The notes under the pieces are model-generated. The model saw nothing but the letters and a program-made list of their open reading frames with translations, searched no databases and had not been told where the DNA came from. A DNA stretch of 25,045 nt from a virus. Below, piece after piece: positions 15,001-21,709 of this stretch; the first letter of the stretch is position 1, and each line of letters starts with the position of its first letter. The position numbers were made by a program, and so were the translations under genes. The stretch spans positions 1-25,045 of the IMG/VR virus record IMGVR_UViG_3300010354_000595. One strand, given 5' to 3'.

Positions 15001-15802
15001 TTGCAGGATCGCCAGATGTATCAGGAATTGTAGCAAATGCTTTTGATACTTTTTGATAGTAAATATCTAGATCTGTTCTGTCTAGAATATTAGCAACTGC
15101 AGAATAGTCGCTGTTTGGAACTCTGTCAGCGGCAATAAGATCTGCAAGTGTATTTACACCATCAGCAAATCCAAATGCTGTTAGTTTATGGTGCGAATAT
15201 GATGGTTGAATTGTTTCTGTAGAGTCTGGTCTAAAATATACACCAGTAGTATCACCATCAAAGAAAGAAAACTGCCAGAAATAGCAACCACCAGTAACGC
15301 TAAAAATGTTACATGGTTTTGGCGATTGCTCTTCGGTATTGATATTTTTTGCTGCGTAGATAGTTGGATATGGTACGTACTTGGGAATAATCTTGGTTCT
15401 TCTCAAGTCAGAACCAACGATAGAACAACCTCTGGGTACGATAACTCCCCCTTCTACAGAATTGTACTTATAAAGTACGTTGTTTGGTGAAGTGATATCT
15501 AAGTTTGAGTTAGAATCAATTGGTGCTACGTTTGTATATAGAACTTCACCTGGTCTGTTGTCAATGACATATTCAGAAGGATATAGATAAATTGAAAATG
15601 CATCAAATTCGTCGTTAGAAAGACCAACTCGATACGAGAATCGTGCCACCTCAAGAAATGCCCTCTGAAGAGTCTTGAATGGTCTTAGAGATGAGTTTCC
15701 TCTGTTGTCAATCGAATCCGATGCATCAAAATCGTCTGGGTTGACGTAGATAATACGTCCAGTTCTGGACGTAATAATATTCTTGAGTCTTGTTAGTGAC
15801 AT
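12032..15802 (-). CDS. Large virion structural / tail fibre-like protein (1256 aa)
   Basis: The largest gene here. Near the N-terminus GRIIYVNPDDFDASDSIDNRG, then S-S-L-R-P-F-K-T-L-Q-R-A-F-L-E-V-A and a long Ser/Asn/Gly-rich beta region resemble the entry to a right-handed parallel beta-helix of the pectate-lyase-like type common in phage tail proteins. The C-terminal 80 residues (YNGDGVTQTFNVS...V-L-V-Y-L-N-G-V-A-Q...D-Y-T...G-D-V-I-H-I-V-E) match the small beta-sandwich domain that ends many T4-like cyanophage fibre proteins. The product is probably a virion fibre or baseplate-attached protein. No catalytic residues are evident. A late promoter overlaps the stop codon of the upstream gene, 24 nt before this ATG. 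Confidence 0.8.
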   Translation of the reverse strand: MSLTRLKNIITSRTGRIIYVNPDDFDASDSIDNRGNSSLRPFKTLQRAFLEVARFSYRVGLSNDEFDAFSIYLYPSEYVIDNRPGEVLYTNVAPIDSNSNLDITSPNNVLYKYNSVEGGVIVPRGCSIVGSDLRRTKIIPKYVPYPTIYAAKNINTEEQSPKPCNIFSVTGGCYFWQFSFFDGDTTGVYFRPDSTETIQPSYSHHKLTAFGFADGVNTLADLIAADRVPNSDYSAVANILDRTDLDIYYQKVSKAFATIPDTSGDPATDQIQARVEENRIVGPISDEYRVLQITRNGQTATAVTVDEFGQPRDHGFSVGVNVNISGVTGSQGTAPELDASLYNGSFQVTSASGNTFTYQMGGEPTGTATGTNIVVKVEIDTVDSASPYMFNLSLRSTWGMNGMHADGSKATGFKSMVVAQFTGLSLQKDDRAFVRFDESTGNYLAATAGDGAHLDGFARYRKGWAHTHVMASNDAFIQVVSVFAVGYGDHFAGYAGADMSITNSNSNFGSVALRSKGFKQQAFTKDKSAKITHIIPPKSLADVDEVSINWVNVDIQRTKTVNSQLVNIGQAAGSRLYLYGYTNLESPPTNKIQGYVVGARQDGVGQSAIPDKLNCLLVSSGASAATIKTARIVPYGPSVSVTSPGDAGSPIQYDSGTYNNAFGGQPAGWYLSTDSNTNDIYTTIVTNSQYNNVNFTPTTFIKRVPDARNLVDRTYRVRLQIDKDQQLPLPRSPISGFVVQPLNTDLTRYYLDRTFYIYDIETKQKFVRGETDGVYYITLLCASITPQTSNYDDRRFSQNINEVYPSFDRDNPVADPDAAVSVADIKTIGLVYATNGSTPAENNKDAQLSITKEAILFLLADTGWSQPGTTPNWDSVNKRLSNIVLTARLGDEETRKIPIRIDGNGNVNPIPVELRRHSILRSGNHTFEYTGFGPGNYSTAFPQTQVETLSEDQIKFSQSTKEDAGVAFYSGLNSNGDLFIGNQIINPVTGQITNEDIAQLNVIGEENTTIQTFSELVLTDKLTVIGGASNQLESIFAGPVTFQSTLSSTNNILAKKLTYVNQDGTVIKQTLLAPENAQGQPDFSTITGYDTPADGDLVYNINWAPGKSLGWIYYNQTWKEFGLTNTGFIDIITPTSGAYNGTETMGIGGAAATDQRLKVYGNTYIQGDLTVTGRGAVSPNKYITRTYNGDGVTQTFNVSAYTGVQHTFSSVLVYLNGVAQVGGVDYTMNSTGTSVQFDQGAIPSTGDVIHIVEMPI

Positions 15803-15826
15803 TGGTTATCTACTATCCTTCTGTGT

Positions 15827-15834
15827 TATTTATC
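15827..15834 (-). promoter_or_regulatory. T4-type late promoter, GATAAATA
   Basis: GATAAATA on the minus strand overlaps the TGA stop of the 488-aa gene and lies 24 nt before the 1256-aa gene. It matches the NATAAATA late consensus. Confidence 0.7.
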
Positions 15835-17299
15835 AGCCGCCACTAGCACCGCCTGCTTGAGGACCAGCAGATGCGTCGTAGCTTCTTAGTGTAATATCAG
15901 TGGATGCGTCTTGGAATCCACTAAAATCAAACATAATATTTTGCGTTGCTGCATAAACAATCAACGCTTGTCCAGGACCAATTACAAGAGAAGTAAGTCT
16001 TGTATCTGCAGTAATACTTTTTCCATATACAATCCAATCCTGTGCTTCAATATCTGTAGCAGATACAGCAACAGCACTCACAGTAACTAGTGATCTATCT
16101 CCGCCATATACAGGAACATCATAGAATGTATCCGTAGCAGCAAATGCAGCAGATCCAGCACCAGTGGTAACTTTTAGGTTAGTTCCAGAAGAAGACTGAA
16201 CATATGCCCATTTAGATCCACTCTGACTATCGAGAGTAAATGTGGTTTGACCGAGAGTGATTGAATCTGAAGAGTTTGTCCAGGTTCCTACTACATCATA
16301 AACATAAATTGAATCATACGAATAATCAACCGATAAGTTGACAACCTGACTACCCCCACCAAGATTTCCATCGTTTGCATCGAAGTAGTAATAGGTTGCG
16401 GTTCCACCACCATTCTGTGACATATCATAACGTACATATGCACCAGCATTTCCTGCAGTTCCATTTACGGTTTTGCCTGCAGTATATTCAATGCCGTCGT
16501 CTGAAGTTCCAGAAAGACCATCAATACCCCAAGTACCGTTGATTGTAGTGGAAAGTTGTAGGAGAGTTCCACTCATCGAAGCATCAGAAACATAAAATGT
16601 ATATGTTCTGTCAAGATACAAAGTAATGCTAGAAGATCTACGAAGACTGTATACACCGCCAGATCCAGTGCTAGAGAATACAAACTCGTTTCTTGCAACT
16701 CCAATACCACCAACCGCAATGTCAGTTGTTGCACCAGAAGTTCCACCAGTTAGAGTATCACCTTCTACAAAAGATCCTCCAGATCTAGGTCCAAGATAAA
16801 GTGTTGGACCACCAAATGATCCTGCGATAATATCATAGATGACTGCACTAACTCCACCGAAAGTTACAGTCTCCCCAATTTGAAATGTGCCAGATAGGTT
16901 TTCAGTACTAAAAGATGTTAGACTTACTTTTTTGACATAGAAATCTGTAGAAGGTGGAACATAATATGATTCCCATCTAAATGATTTTTCTCCGTCATCA
17001 GATGTATATTTTGTTCCAGGAGAAAAAGTATCTTGTTGATTAGTTGTAATTGGAATTGGTGCATCAAATGTTAGAACTTTATTTGTAATTACATCGCCAC
17101 GATGCAATTTATACGTCGATGCATCCAGTGTTAGAGAGAGATCATATTGCTTCACTCCAACACGAACAGCTGCTGCAGTGCCATCATTCACCATATTTAG
17201 AACACCGCTAGCGGCGGAGTCAATAGGTGCTCGATACAATACAGTATTTGTGGTTGCAGCAGGTTTTGCTGATGCTAGTTTTCCTGTAAGTGTTGCCAT
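15833..17299 (-). CDS. Virion structural protein, beta-rich (488 aa)
   Basis: A beta-rich, Gly/Ser/Thr-rich protein of the type annotated as structural in T4-like cyanophages. Near residues 136-195 there is a pair of related units (F-Q-I-G-E-T-V-T-F-G-G...and F-V-E-G-D-T-L-T-G-G-T-S-G-A), a 'GetvtGgtSGA' repeat common in phage virion proteins. The C-terminal domain (about 405-470: GGDRSLVTVSAVAVSATDIE, then DWIVYGKSI, L-V-I-G-P-G-Q-A-L-I-V-Y) looks like a closed beta-sandwich, followed by a flexible Gly/Ala tail. No enzymatic motif. It starts 5 nt after the 439-aa gene and is probably expressed from the late promoter ahead of that gene. Confidence 0.75.
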   Translation of the reverse strand: MATLTGKLASAKPAATTNTVLYRAPIDSAASGVLNMVNDGTAAAVRVGVKQYDLSLTLDASTYKLHRGDVITNKVLTFDAPIPITTNQQDTFSPGTKYTSDDGEKSFRWESYYVPPSTDFYVKKVSLTSFSTENLSGTFQIGETVTFGGVSAVIYDIIAGSFGGPTLYLGPRSGGSFVEGDTLTGGTSGATTDIAVGGIGVARNEFVFSSTGSGGVYSLRRSSSITLYLDRTYTFYVSDASMSGTLLQLSTTINGTWGIDGLSGTSDDGIEYTAGKTVNGTAGNAGAYVRYDMSQNGGGTATYYYFDANDGNLGGGSQVVNLSVDYSYDSIYVYDVVGTWTNSSDSITLGQTTFTLDSQSGSKWAYVQSSSGTNLKVTTGAGSAAFAATDTFYDVPVYGGDRSLVTVSAVAVSATDIEAQDWIVYGKSITADTRLTSLVIGPGQALIVYAATQNIMFDFSGFQDASTDITLRSYDASAGPQAGGASGG

Positions 17300-17304
17300 T
17301 GTTA

Positions 17305-18624
17305 TTAGAATCCAGCGTAGAAGAATTGTTGTTGTCTTGTTCTACCCGTCAGGGTAGCAGCACCGATACCAGCACCAAATGTAACATCGTCAAGAGTAAC
17401 GTTTTCGGTAGAAAGTAGCGTTGCGTCTGCGTTTGGAAACTTGATTGTTCTCAGTTCAGTAATGTTAGTTAGATCAAAAATAACCGAGGAAGATCCACCG
17501 AATGCAGATTTGATAACTGGGTTTAGAAGAGTCTTATTTCTAAGATCTTGTGCTGCTCTCTCGGTAACAAGAACATTATTACCGCCTGCATTATTTAGCA
17601 AACTATTATTTGGGAACTGATAAGTTTCGTTTGTGTTCTCAGTTAGATTGTCAAAAACAAAATTGATTTTCTTAGTAATAGTTGTGGCAGATGCAAACGC
17701 TGGGTTTGCATATACTTTGTTGGTTACTGTCTGAGTAGAATCAGTACCAAGAAGTGTCAAACTGATATCAGGAACTGTAATCGTTCTGTTGGACGTAATT
17801 CCAGATGTATTGAACTGTGCAAAGAACGTTGAGTCGAACGTTTGTTTTGTTTTTAGTTGAACAAAAGTTTTTCCAAGAACTGTTTGGGTTGTTTTTGTAT
17901 CGAGAAGTGTAGAATGAAGTGAGTTTGGTTCTCCAGTTGTGGTGATTGGACCTGCATCGGGTAGAAAATATGATCTACGTGCAGATTCAGTTTCGGTCCA
18001 ATCGATTTGGAAAATCGCCTCCTCAGTTCCATCAACAAGAACGAAATCATCCTCACCAACGAGAATAGTTTTATTTCTTAGAGTTTGAAGAGTATCATCA
18101 CCAATAAGAACTGTACCATTACCAGATGTAATTGGAGGTAGGTTGAAAACTCTCGTGGTGCTTCCACTACCAATACCAGAAATCTCGAATCTTGCTCTCG
18201 CTCCTAGAGAATCCTCAAGAATGAAAGCAGTATCATCAATACGAAACTGTCCAGTAACTCGTACAGAACCAGATCCTTTTGGTGCAAGAACTAAGTCAGA
18301 GTTATTTACTGCGTTATCAAGTGCTGTTAGATATTGAGATGTACTTCCATCTGAGTTGAGTAGACGTGTAAAATATACACCTCCATTACCCCAGGATAAA
18401 CCAAGTTGATTGTAGGCATTCTGGTACATTCCAGTATCCCTATCCAGGTCAAACGCTAGTCCAGGGGCAGTTTTTGTTCCAGCCGCAATACCCTTGAATA
18501 GTTGGTTTACTTTTGCTTTTCTATTTGGAGAAAGAGGATCCGAAATAATTACTGGAAGAAATGCTTCTCCAGATAAAGATCCTGTTGCGACATCATCCAA
18601 TTGCGAAATCTTTTTAGTTCCCAC
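17305..18624 (-). CDS. Virion fibre-like protein with degenerate repeats (439 aa)
   Basis: Starts with GTG at 18624 (MGTKKISQLDD), since the first in-frame ATG is far inside at residue 66. The N-terminal part has K-I-S-Q-L-D-D and GTKTAPGLAFDLDRDTGMY, typical of T4-like cyanophage fibre proteins. Four imperfect repeats of the form Q-T-L-R-N-K-T-I / Q-T-V-L-G-K-T-F / Q-T-V-T-N-K-V-Y / Q-D-L-R-N-K-T-L occur near residues 180, 247, 298 and 359, each after a strand with a P-D/P-N turn and an L-L-x-T-x motif. This indicates a repetitive beta shaft. The perfect late box TATAAATA stands 27 nt upstream. No convincing Shine-Dalgarno sequence is visible. Confidence 0.8.
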   Translation of the reverse strand: MGTKKISQLDDVATGSLSGEAFLPVIISDPLSPNRKAKVNQLFKGIAAGTKTAPGLAFDLDRDTGMYQNAYNQLGLSWGNGGVYFTRLLNSDGSTSQYLTALDNAVNNSDLVLAPKGSGSVRVTGQFRIDDTAFILEDSLGARARFEISGIGSGSTTRVFNLPPITSGNGTVLIGDDTLQTLRNKTILVGEDDFVLVDGTEEAIFQIDWTETESARRSYFLPDAGPITTTGEPNSLHSTLLDTKTTQTVLGKTFVQLKTKQTFDSTFFAQFNTSGITSNRTITVPDISLTLLGTDSTQTVTNKVYANPAFASATTITKKINFVFDNLTENTNETYQFPNNSLLNNAGGNNVLVTERAAQDLRNKTLLNPVIKSAFGGSSSVIFDLTNITELRTIKFPNADATLLSTENVTLDDVTFGAGIGAATLTGRTRQQQFFYAGF

Positions 18625-18651
18625 GAGATTATTGACAGTTCTTACAGAAGC

Positions 18652-18659
18652 TATTTATA
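18652..18659 (-). promoter_or_regulatory. T4-type late promoter, TATAAATA
   Basis: A perfect TATAAATA on the minus strand, in the 37-nt gap between the halogenase-like gene and the 439-aa fibre gene. It probably starts the late structural transcript covering 18624-15833 and beyond. Confidence 0.75.
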
Positions 18660-18661
18660 AT

Positions 18662-19738
18662 CTATGGAACATAGATATTTTGAAGACCCTCGTACATATT
18701 CATCACAGATTCGGAACTATGAAATCCATATGTAACCATGTTTGTCCTCAGATTCATATCGATGATATTTTCTAGGTGAGGATCATCTACGGTAAGTGTT
18801 TTTGCATAATCCCAGAAAGGAGTATCATACTTAGATCCAAACTGATAATGATACAGAATGAAATTCATATTCTCTTTGATTGATCTCTGCATATCAAACA
18901 CTGCAGTTTCCAGAGGAAGACCATCAAGAAGTACATCCATTGTCTTGAACGTCCACTTCAAATACCCAGCAACTGAAGTTGCTTCCATTGGTTCAATAAA
19001 GAAATACTTATTCCCGTTCAGGAAAATTCTACCATCAATCACTGGATTTTTAGCACAATAATTCCTGAACGGGAATTTTTTGACTACCTTCTCAATACCA
19101 AACAGTTCTTTGAAATTAGATTCTGCTTGCTCATCTGTAGTGATTGTATCATTATAGAGATATCCATATTGTATACGATTCTTGAGATGAATTACAAAAC
19201 ACCACCCATCAGGAGTTGCTACAGTTCTTGTCCAGGGAACAAACTGTGGATTTGGCATATTCGATAGAAGAACTTTATTCAGGGGATTTTTGAGTTCTTC
19301 GTAATCTGTATAATCTTTAGGGAAACCAGTACAATCATAGATGTAATCAGCATCAATATCATCATAAGATGAAATGTTCTTTTGAGTTACTGGAAACAAA
19401 CCCGCATCGCACATAGACTCTTGAAATGCTTGTGGATCGAAGTGCATTCCAACTTGATTGAAATTGAATGGGTGAAACCAATCTCCTTTCTTTCCCCAGT
19501 TCTCATACATGATACCCATCTTAGGTGTTGCATGAAATGTATTATTCTGCCACGTCAAACTCCATCCAAAAGTATCCGATAAAAAATCTGTCAGACCAGG
19601 AAAAGATCCTGATCCGACAGGTTCGGTTGGAATTTCTTTATCATAATAAAGTTCAATTTCAGTTTTAGGGGACAGCACTTTCCAATGCAATGCAGTAATG
19701 ACTCCTGCTAGTCCCTTTCCAATAATGCCAATTTTCAT
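18662..19738 (-). CDS. Flavin-dependent tryptophan-halogenase-like protein
   Basis: A 358-aa FAD-dependent protein. The N-terminus MKIGIIGKGLAG has the GxGxxG dinucleotide motif (7-12). Then come PVGSGSFPGLTDFL (40-53, corresponding to the conserved 'VGEaT.P' region), H-A-T-P-K-M-G-I-M-Y-E-N-W (69-81, with Lys73 at the place of the essential halogenase lysine), G-W-C-F-V-I (178-183, variant of G-W-x-W-x-I-P), E-P-M-E-A-T-S (249-255, variant of EPLEsT) and H-Y-Q-F...D-T-P-F-W (297-309). Typical tryptophan halogenases have about 500-540 residues, so this is markedly shortened. Halogenation is plausible but the variant GWxWxIP motif leaves room for a different FAD chemistry. Its start overlaps the talC stop by 4 nt. 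A perfect 15-bp inverted repeat lies inside it. Confidence 0.8.
   Translation of the reverse strand: MKIGIIGKGLAGVITALHWKVLSPKTEIELYYDKEIPTEPVGSGSFPGLTDFLSDTFGWSLTWQNNTFHATPKMGIMYENWGKKGDWFHPFNFNQVGMHFDPQAFQESMCDAGLFPVTQKNISSYDDIDADYIYDCTGFPKDYTDYEELKNPLNKVLLSNMPNPQFVPWTRTVATPDGWCFVIHLKNRIQYGYLYNDTITTDEQAESNFKELFGIEKVVKKFPFRNYCAKNPVIDGRIFLNGNKYFFIEPMEATSVAGYLKWTFKTMDVLLDGLPLETAVFDMQRSIKENMNFILYHYQFGSKYDTPFWDYAKTLTVDDPHLENIIDMNLRTNMVTYGFHSSESVMNMYEGLQNIYVP
19010..19076. repeat. Perfect 15-bp inverted repeat inside the halogenase-like gene
   Basis: ATTCCCGTTCAGGAA (19010-19024) and its exact reverse complement TTCCTGAACGGGAAT (19062-19076) are separated by 37 nt. On the plus strand the second arm runs into six T (19076-19081), so it would resemble a terminator for antisense transcription, though the loop is long. 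Confidence 0.85.
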
Positions 19739-20391
19739 ACTTCTAGTCGTTTCCAGTCTTTTTTGAATTGCTCAAGTCCAAGATCAGTGAGTGAGTGAAT
19801 GTACATTTTTTCGAACAATGCTGGTGGCATTGTAACAATATCAGCACCATTTAGAAATGCCTTTTCTACATGATCAACTGTTCTTGTTGATGCTGCTAGA
19901 ACCTCAGTATCTTGAACTCCATGAGCATCATAGCACGAACAGATGTTTCTAATCAACATAATTGAATCAAATCTTTGGTCTTCGACTCTACCAATAAAGG
20001 GAGATACAAATGCTGCACCTGCTTTATGAGCAAGGATTGCTTGAGATACAGAAAATACCAGAGTTACATTTACAGGAATCCCTTCATCAGACAGTTGATT
20101 ACATGCTTTTAGTCCTTCGTATGTACATGGAACTTTGATGGTTACGTTTGGTGATATTTCGTAGTATGGAACTGCTTCTTTTACCATCTCATCTGCAGTT
20201 TCAGACATCACTTCAGCACTGATACTTGCATATTGACCATCAAAAATATGAGCAATTTCTCGAATTACTTCAAGTGGATCATGCCCATAACTTGCCATTA
20301 GAGATGGATTTGTTGTTACACCGTCGATAAGACCTGTTGGGAAATGTTTGGCAATAATATCTACATCAGATGTGTCCAGAAAGATTTTCAT
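19735..20391 (-). CDS. talC: Transaldolase-like protein TalC
   Basis: A 218-aa member of the small transaldolase / fructose-6-phosphate aldolase family (TalC/FSA). Visible features: F-L-D-T (Asp6), T-T-N-P-S (26-30), I-K-V-P with the Schiff-base Lys86, N-V-T-L-V-F (108-113) and S-P-F-I-G-R (130-135). The length is normal for the family. In marine cyanophages TalC is a known auxiliary metabolic gene: it feeds the pentose phosphate pathway and, with CP12, shifts host carbon flux towards nucleotide and NADPH supply. A Shine-Dalgarno AAGGAG stands 8 nt upstream of ATG 20391, which overlaps the upstream stop as ATGA. The stop in turn overlaps the halogenase-like start, so both are translated from one message. 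Confidence 0.95.
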   Translation of the reverse strand: MKIFLDTSDVDIIAKHFPTGLIDGVTTNPSLMASYGHDPLEVIREIAHIFDGQYASISAEVMSETADEMVKEAVPYYEISPNVTIKVPCTYEGLKACNQLSDEGIPVNVTLVFSVSQAILAHKAGAAFVSPFIGRVEDQRFDSIMLIRNICSCYDAHGVQDTEVLAASTRTVDHVEKAFLNGADIVTMPPALFEKMYIHSLTDLGLEQFKKDWKRLEV

Positions 20392-20603
20392 TGGGGTTTC
20401 TCCTTTTCTTGTTTAGATAGGCGGAAATACATTTTATAGTATTTGGACCTCAACTTTGATACTATTTCAAAGTCCTCAGTATCTATACAATCAAGAAAAA
20501 AACAGCATCCTTCTAACTCACTAATAAGTCTGAGAATCAAGACACTGTTTAGTTCTGTTACACTATGTTTGGTTCTAATCAAACTTAGGTCCGATGATTC
20601 CAT
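20388..20603 (-). CDS. Small helical protein, unknown function (71 aa)
   Basis: A 71-aa protein, probably all-helical, with two adjacent Cys regions (GCCFFLDC, residues about 32-39) and a basic C-terminus (RLSKQEKEKPQ). Not recognised. It overlaps the upstream 70-aa gene by 29 nt, and its TGA overlaps the talC start as ATGA. Its last codons also form the talC ribosome binding site, so talC translation may depend on it. Confidence 0.7.
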   Translation of the reverse strand: MESSDLSLIRTKHSVTELNSVLILRLISELEGCCFFLDCIDTEDFEIVSKLRSKYYKMYFRLSKQEKEKPQ

Positions 20604-20787
20604 CTTTCATATCATCAAACTTATCAAGAATACCATCCAAAGATTTCATTTGATCAATCCGACAAAGAAGTTCGGAGATTGCATTACACACGATGGGTCG
20701 TTCACCTCTCGCGGCATAAGCAAGAGCATTACGAAGAGAAGCAGCAGCTTCATCAAGTGATTCTGTTACTGATTGGGAAAGTGCCAT
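20575..20787 (-). CDS. Small helical protein, unknown function (70 aa)
   Basis: A 70-aa protein beginning MALSQSVTESLDEAAASLRNALAYAARGER, amphipathic and Ala/Leu-rich at the N-terminus, then a second helix with two cysteines (C34, C42). It fits a small helical bundle; no family is recognised. A late-type AATAAATA box lies 12 nt before the ATG, unusually close, so any transcript from it would have a leader of only a few nucleotides. It probably begins a transcript that covers talC and the halogenase-like gene. Confidence 0.75.
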   Translation of the reverse strand: MALSQSVTESLDEAAASLRNALAYAARGERPIVCNAISELLCRIDQMKSLDGILDKFDDMKDGIIGPKFD

Positions 20788-20799
20788 TTTGAAAATGAT

Positions 20800-20807
20800 T
20801 ATTTATT
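20800..20807 (-). promoter_or_regulatory. Late-type promoter box, AATAAATA
   Basis: AATAAATA on the minus strand, within TATAATAAATAATC, 12 nt ahead of the 70-aa gene that leads to talC. Closer to the start codon than the other late boxes (22-31 nt), so it is less certain. It overlaps the end of the 57-aa gene. Confidence 0.5.
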
Positions 20808-20979
20808 ATAAAGGATATAATTCATTGTAGCGTAAAAACCGTCTCATATTTGGTTCAACATCAAGAGATGTGCAAATATCGAGATAGTCCTGCCATTCAC
20901 TCTCCAAGTGAGAAGGAATTGAGAGGTCCGAGATCTTGTTCGCAGTTGAGGAGTTTGACGAGGCGTTGGGTTTTGTCAT
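20806..20979 (-). CDS. Small protein, unknown function (57 aa)
   Basis: A short frame that explains the sequence after the 110-aa gene. From ATG 20979 it encodes a Ser/Asn/Thr-rich start (MTKPNASSNSSTANK) and then a protein-like second half with S-E-W-Q-D-Y-L-D-I-C and M-R-R-F-L-R-Y-N-E-L-Y-P-L. It overlaps the end of the upstream gene by 83 nt; a TTG at 20907 would reduce this to 11 nt and give 33 residues. The W-x-D-Y-L...R-F-L-x-Y-x-E-L-Y-P pattern looks conserved, but I cannot name a family. No good Shine-Dalgarno is seen for either start. Confidence 0.6.
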   Translation of the reverse strand: MTKPNASSNSSTANKISDLSIPSHLESEWQDYLDICTSLDVEPNMRRFLRYNELYPL

Positions 20980-21229
20980 AGAATTTTTTATGATAGTCAG
21001 ACCAAGATTTCACCTCAGCACAAAGATCCTTATAAAACTCTTCATAACTAGTATCTTCATCAGTTAGATAGTCGCCAATGATGTCAGTTAGACGATCTCG
21101 GCGTTGTGATTTATAAGTGTCCATAGCCCATTTGTCACGAAGTTCTTGTGGAGGAGGAGGAACTTGTAGTGTAAATTCCCGTTCAGTAAAAGTTTTACCC
21201 TTATCTGGGGATTCAAAGATTTTTGTCAT
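20897..21229 (-). CDS. Small charged phage protein, unknown function (110 aa)
   Basis: A 110-aa acidic protein: MTKIFESPDKGKTFTEREFTLQVPPPPQELRDKW..., with a proline stretch (PPPP) and then a charged helical part (SYEEFYKDLCAEVKSWSDYHKKFYDKTQRLVKLL). Part of the coupled small-gene run below the tRNAs. The ATG at 21229 overlaps the upstream stop as ATGA. Not recognised; no enzymatic motif is visible. Confidence 0.75.
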   Translation of the reverse strand: MTKIFESPDKGKTFTEREFTLQVPPPPQELRDKWAMDTYKSQRRDRLTDIIGDYLTDEDTSYEEFYKDLCAEVKSWSDYHKKFYDKTQRLVKLLNCEQDLGPLNSFSLGE

Positions 21230-21552
21230 TCGAATTCTCCTGTTTTGTTTTTTGCTGTTGCACTGCTATAAACGCCTTCAATTCGGGTGTCTCCACCCAT
21301 TCCCATACGGTTCCATCTTTCTGTTCGTAAGACTTCGGAGTAGTTCTTATTTTCATGAATTTGAATCTCGATAGTGGTTTGATCATTCCAGTGTCGAATC
21401 ACACCAGCAATAATAAAGCAGTTTGTAATTAGATATGTGCCGAAGATTACAGTACGTATCAATGCAACTTGATCTGCAATGTTATCACGTTTGTGAGCTT
21501 TTTCTCCAATTGCTTTTGCCCATAGTCTCCATACATTATTCATTTTGAGCAT
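21226..21552 (-). CDS. Small membrane protein, conserved in cyanophages (108 aa)
   Basis: A 108-aa protein with one clear membrane segment near residues 33-53 (TVIFGTYLITNCFIIAGVI), a basic amphipathic N-terminal part (WRLWAKAIGEKAHKRDN) and a hydrophilic C-terminal half. By the positive-inside rule the N-terminus is probably cytoplasmic. The N-terminal WRLWAKAIGEKA pattern is one I associate with conserved T4-like cyanophage small proteins, function unknown. A start at ATG 21543 (MNNVWRLW) is equally possible; it lies at the end of the upstream 57-aa gene. Confidence 0.75.
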   Translation of the reverse strand: MLKMNNVWRLWAKAIGEKAHKRDNIADQVALIRTVIFGTYLITNCFIIAGVIRHWNDQTTIEIQIHENKNYSEVLRTERWNRMGMGGDTRIEGVYSSATAKNKTGEFE

Positions 21553-21709
21553 TCGTCATCATGTATTCTACAGTTTTGGCAACATCTTCCATGGCATCAC
21601 GAAGAAACGGTTGCTGTCCAGACTCTTGACGAATGATAGGTCTGCTTCCATCAACCAATGTCCAACGCCATTGTTTCATCTCTTCGCAATACCACAGATT
21701 TATTCTCAT
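21536..21709 (-). CDS. Small conserved phage protein (57 aa)
   Basis: A 57-aa protein in the gap between its neighbours: MRINLWYCEEMKQWRWTL, then G-S-R-P-I-I-R-Q-E-S-G-Q-Q-P-F-L-R-D-A-M-E-D-V. The pattern (N-L-W-Y...Q-W-R-W-T-L...E-S-G-Q-Q...L-R-D-A-M) looks like a conserved cyanophage small protein, function unknown. Its ATG overlaps the stop of the 193-aa gene as ATGA, and its TAA overlaps the start of the membrane protein gene, so it is firmly set in the coupled run. Confidence 0.8.
   Translation of the reverse strand: MRINLWYCEEMKQWRWTLVDGSRPIIRQESGQQPFLRDAMEDVAKTVEYMMTNAQNE

Noticed and set aside
5461-15580. Further TTGACA sequences on the minus strand (for example near 5463, 5634, 12415, 15565, 17757)
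   Set aside because: No good TATAAT-like box follows at 16-18 nt; they arise from common codon pairs.
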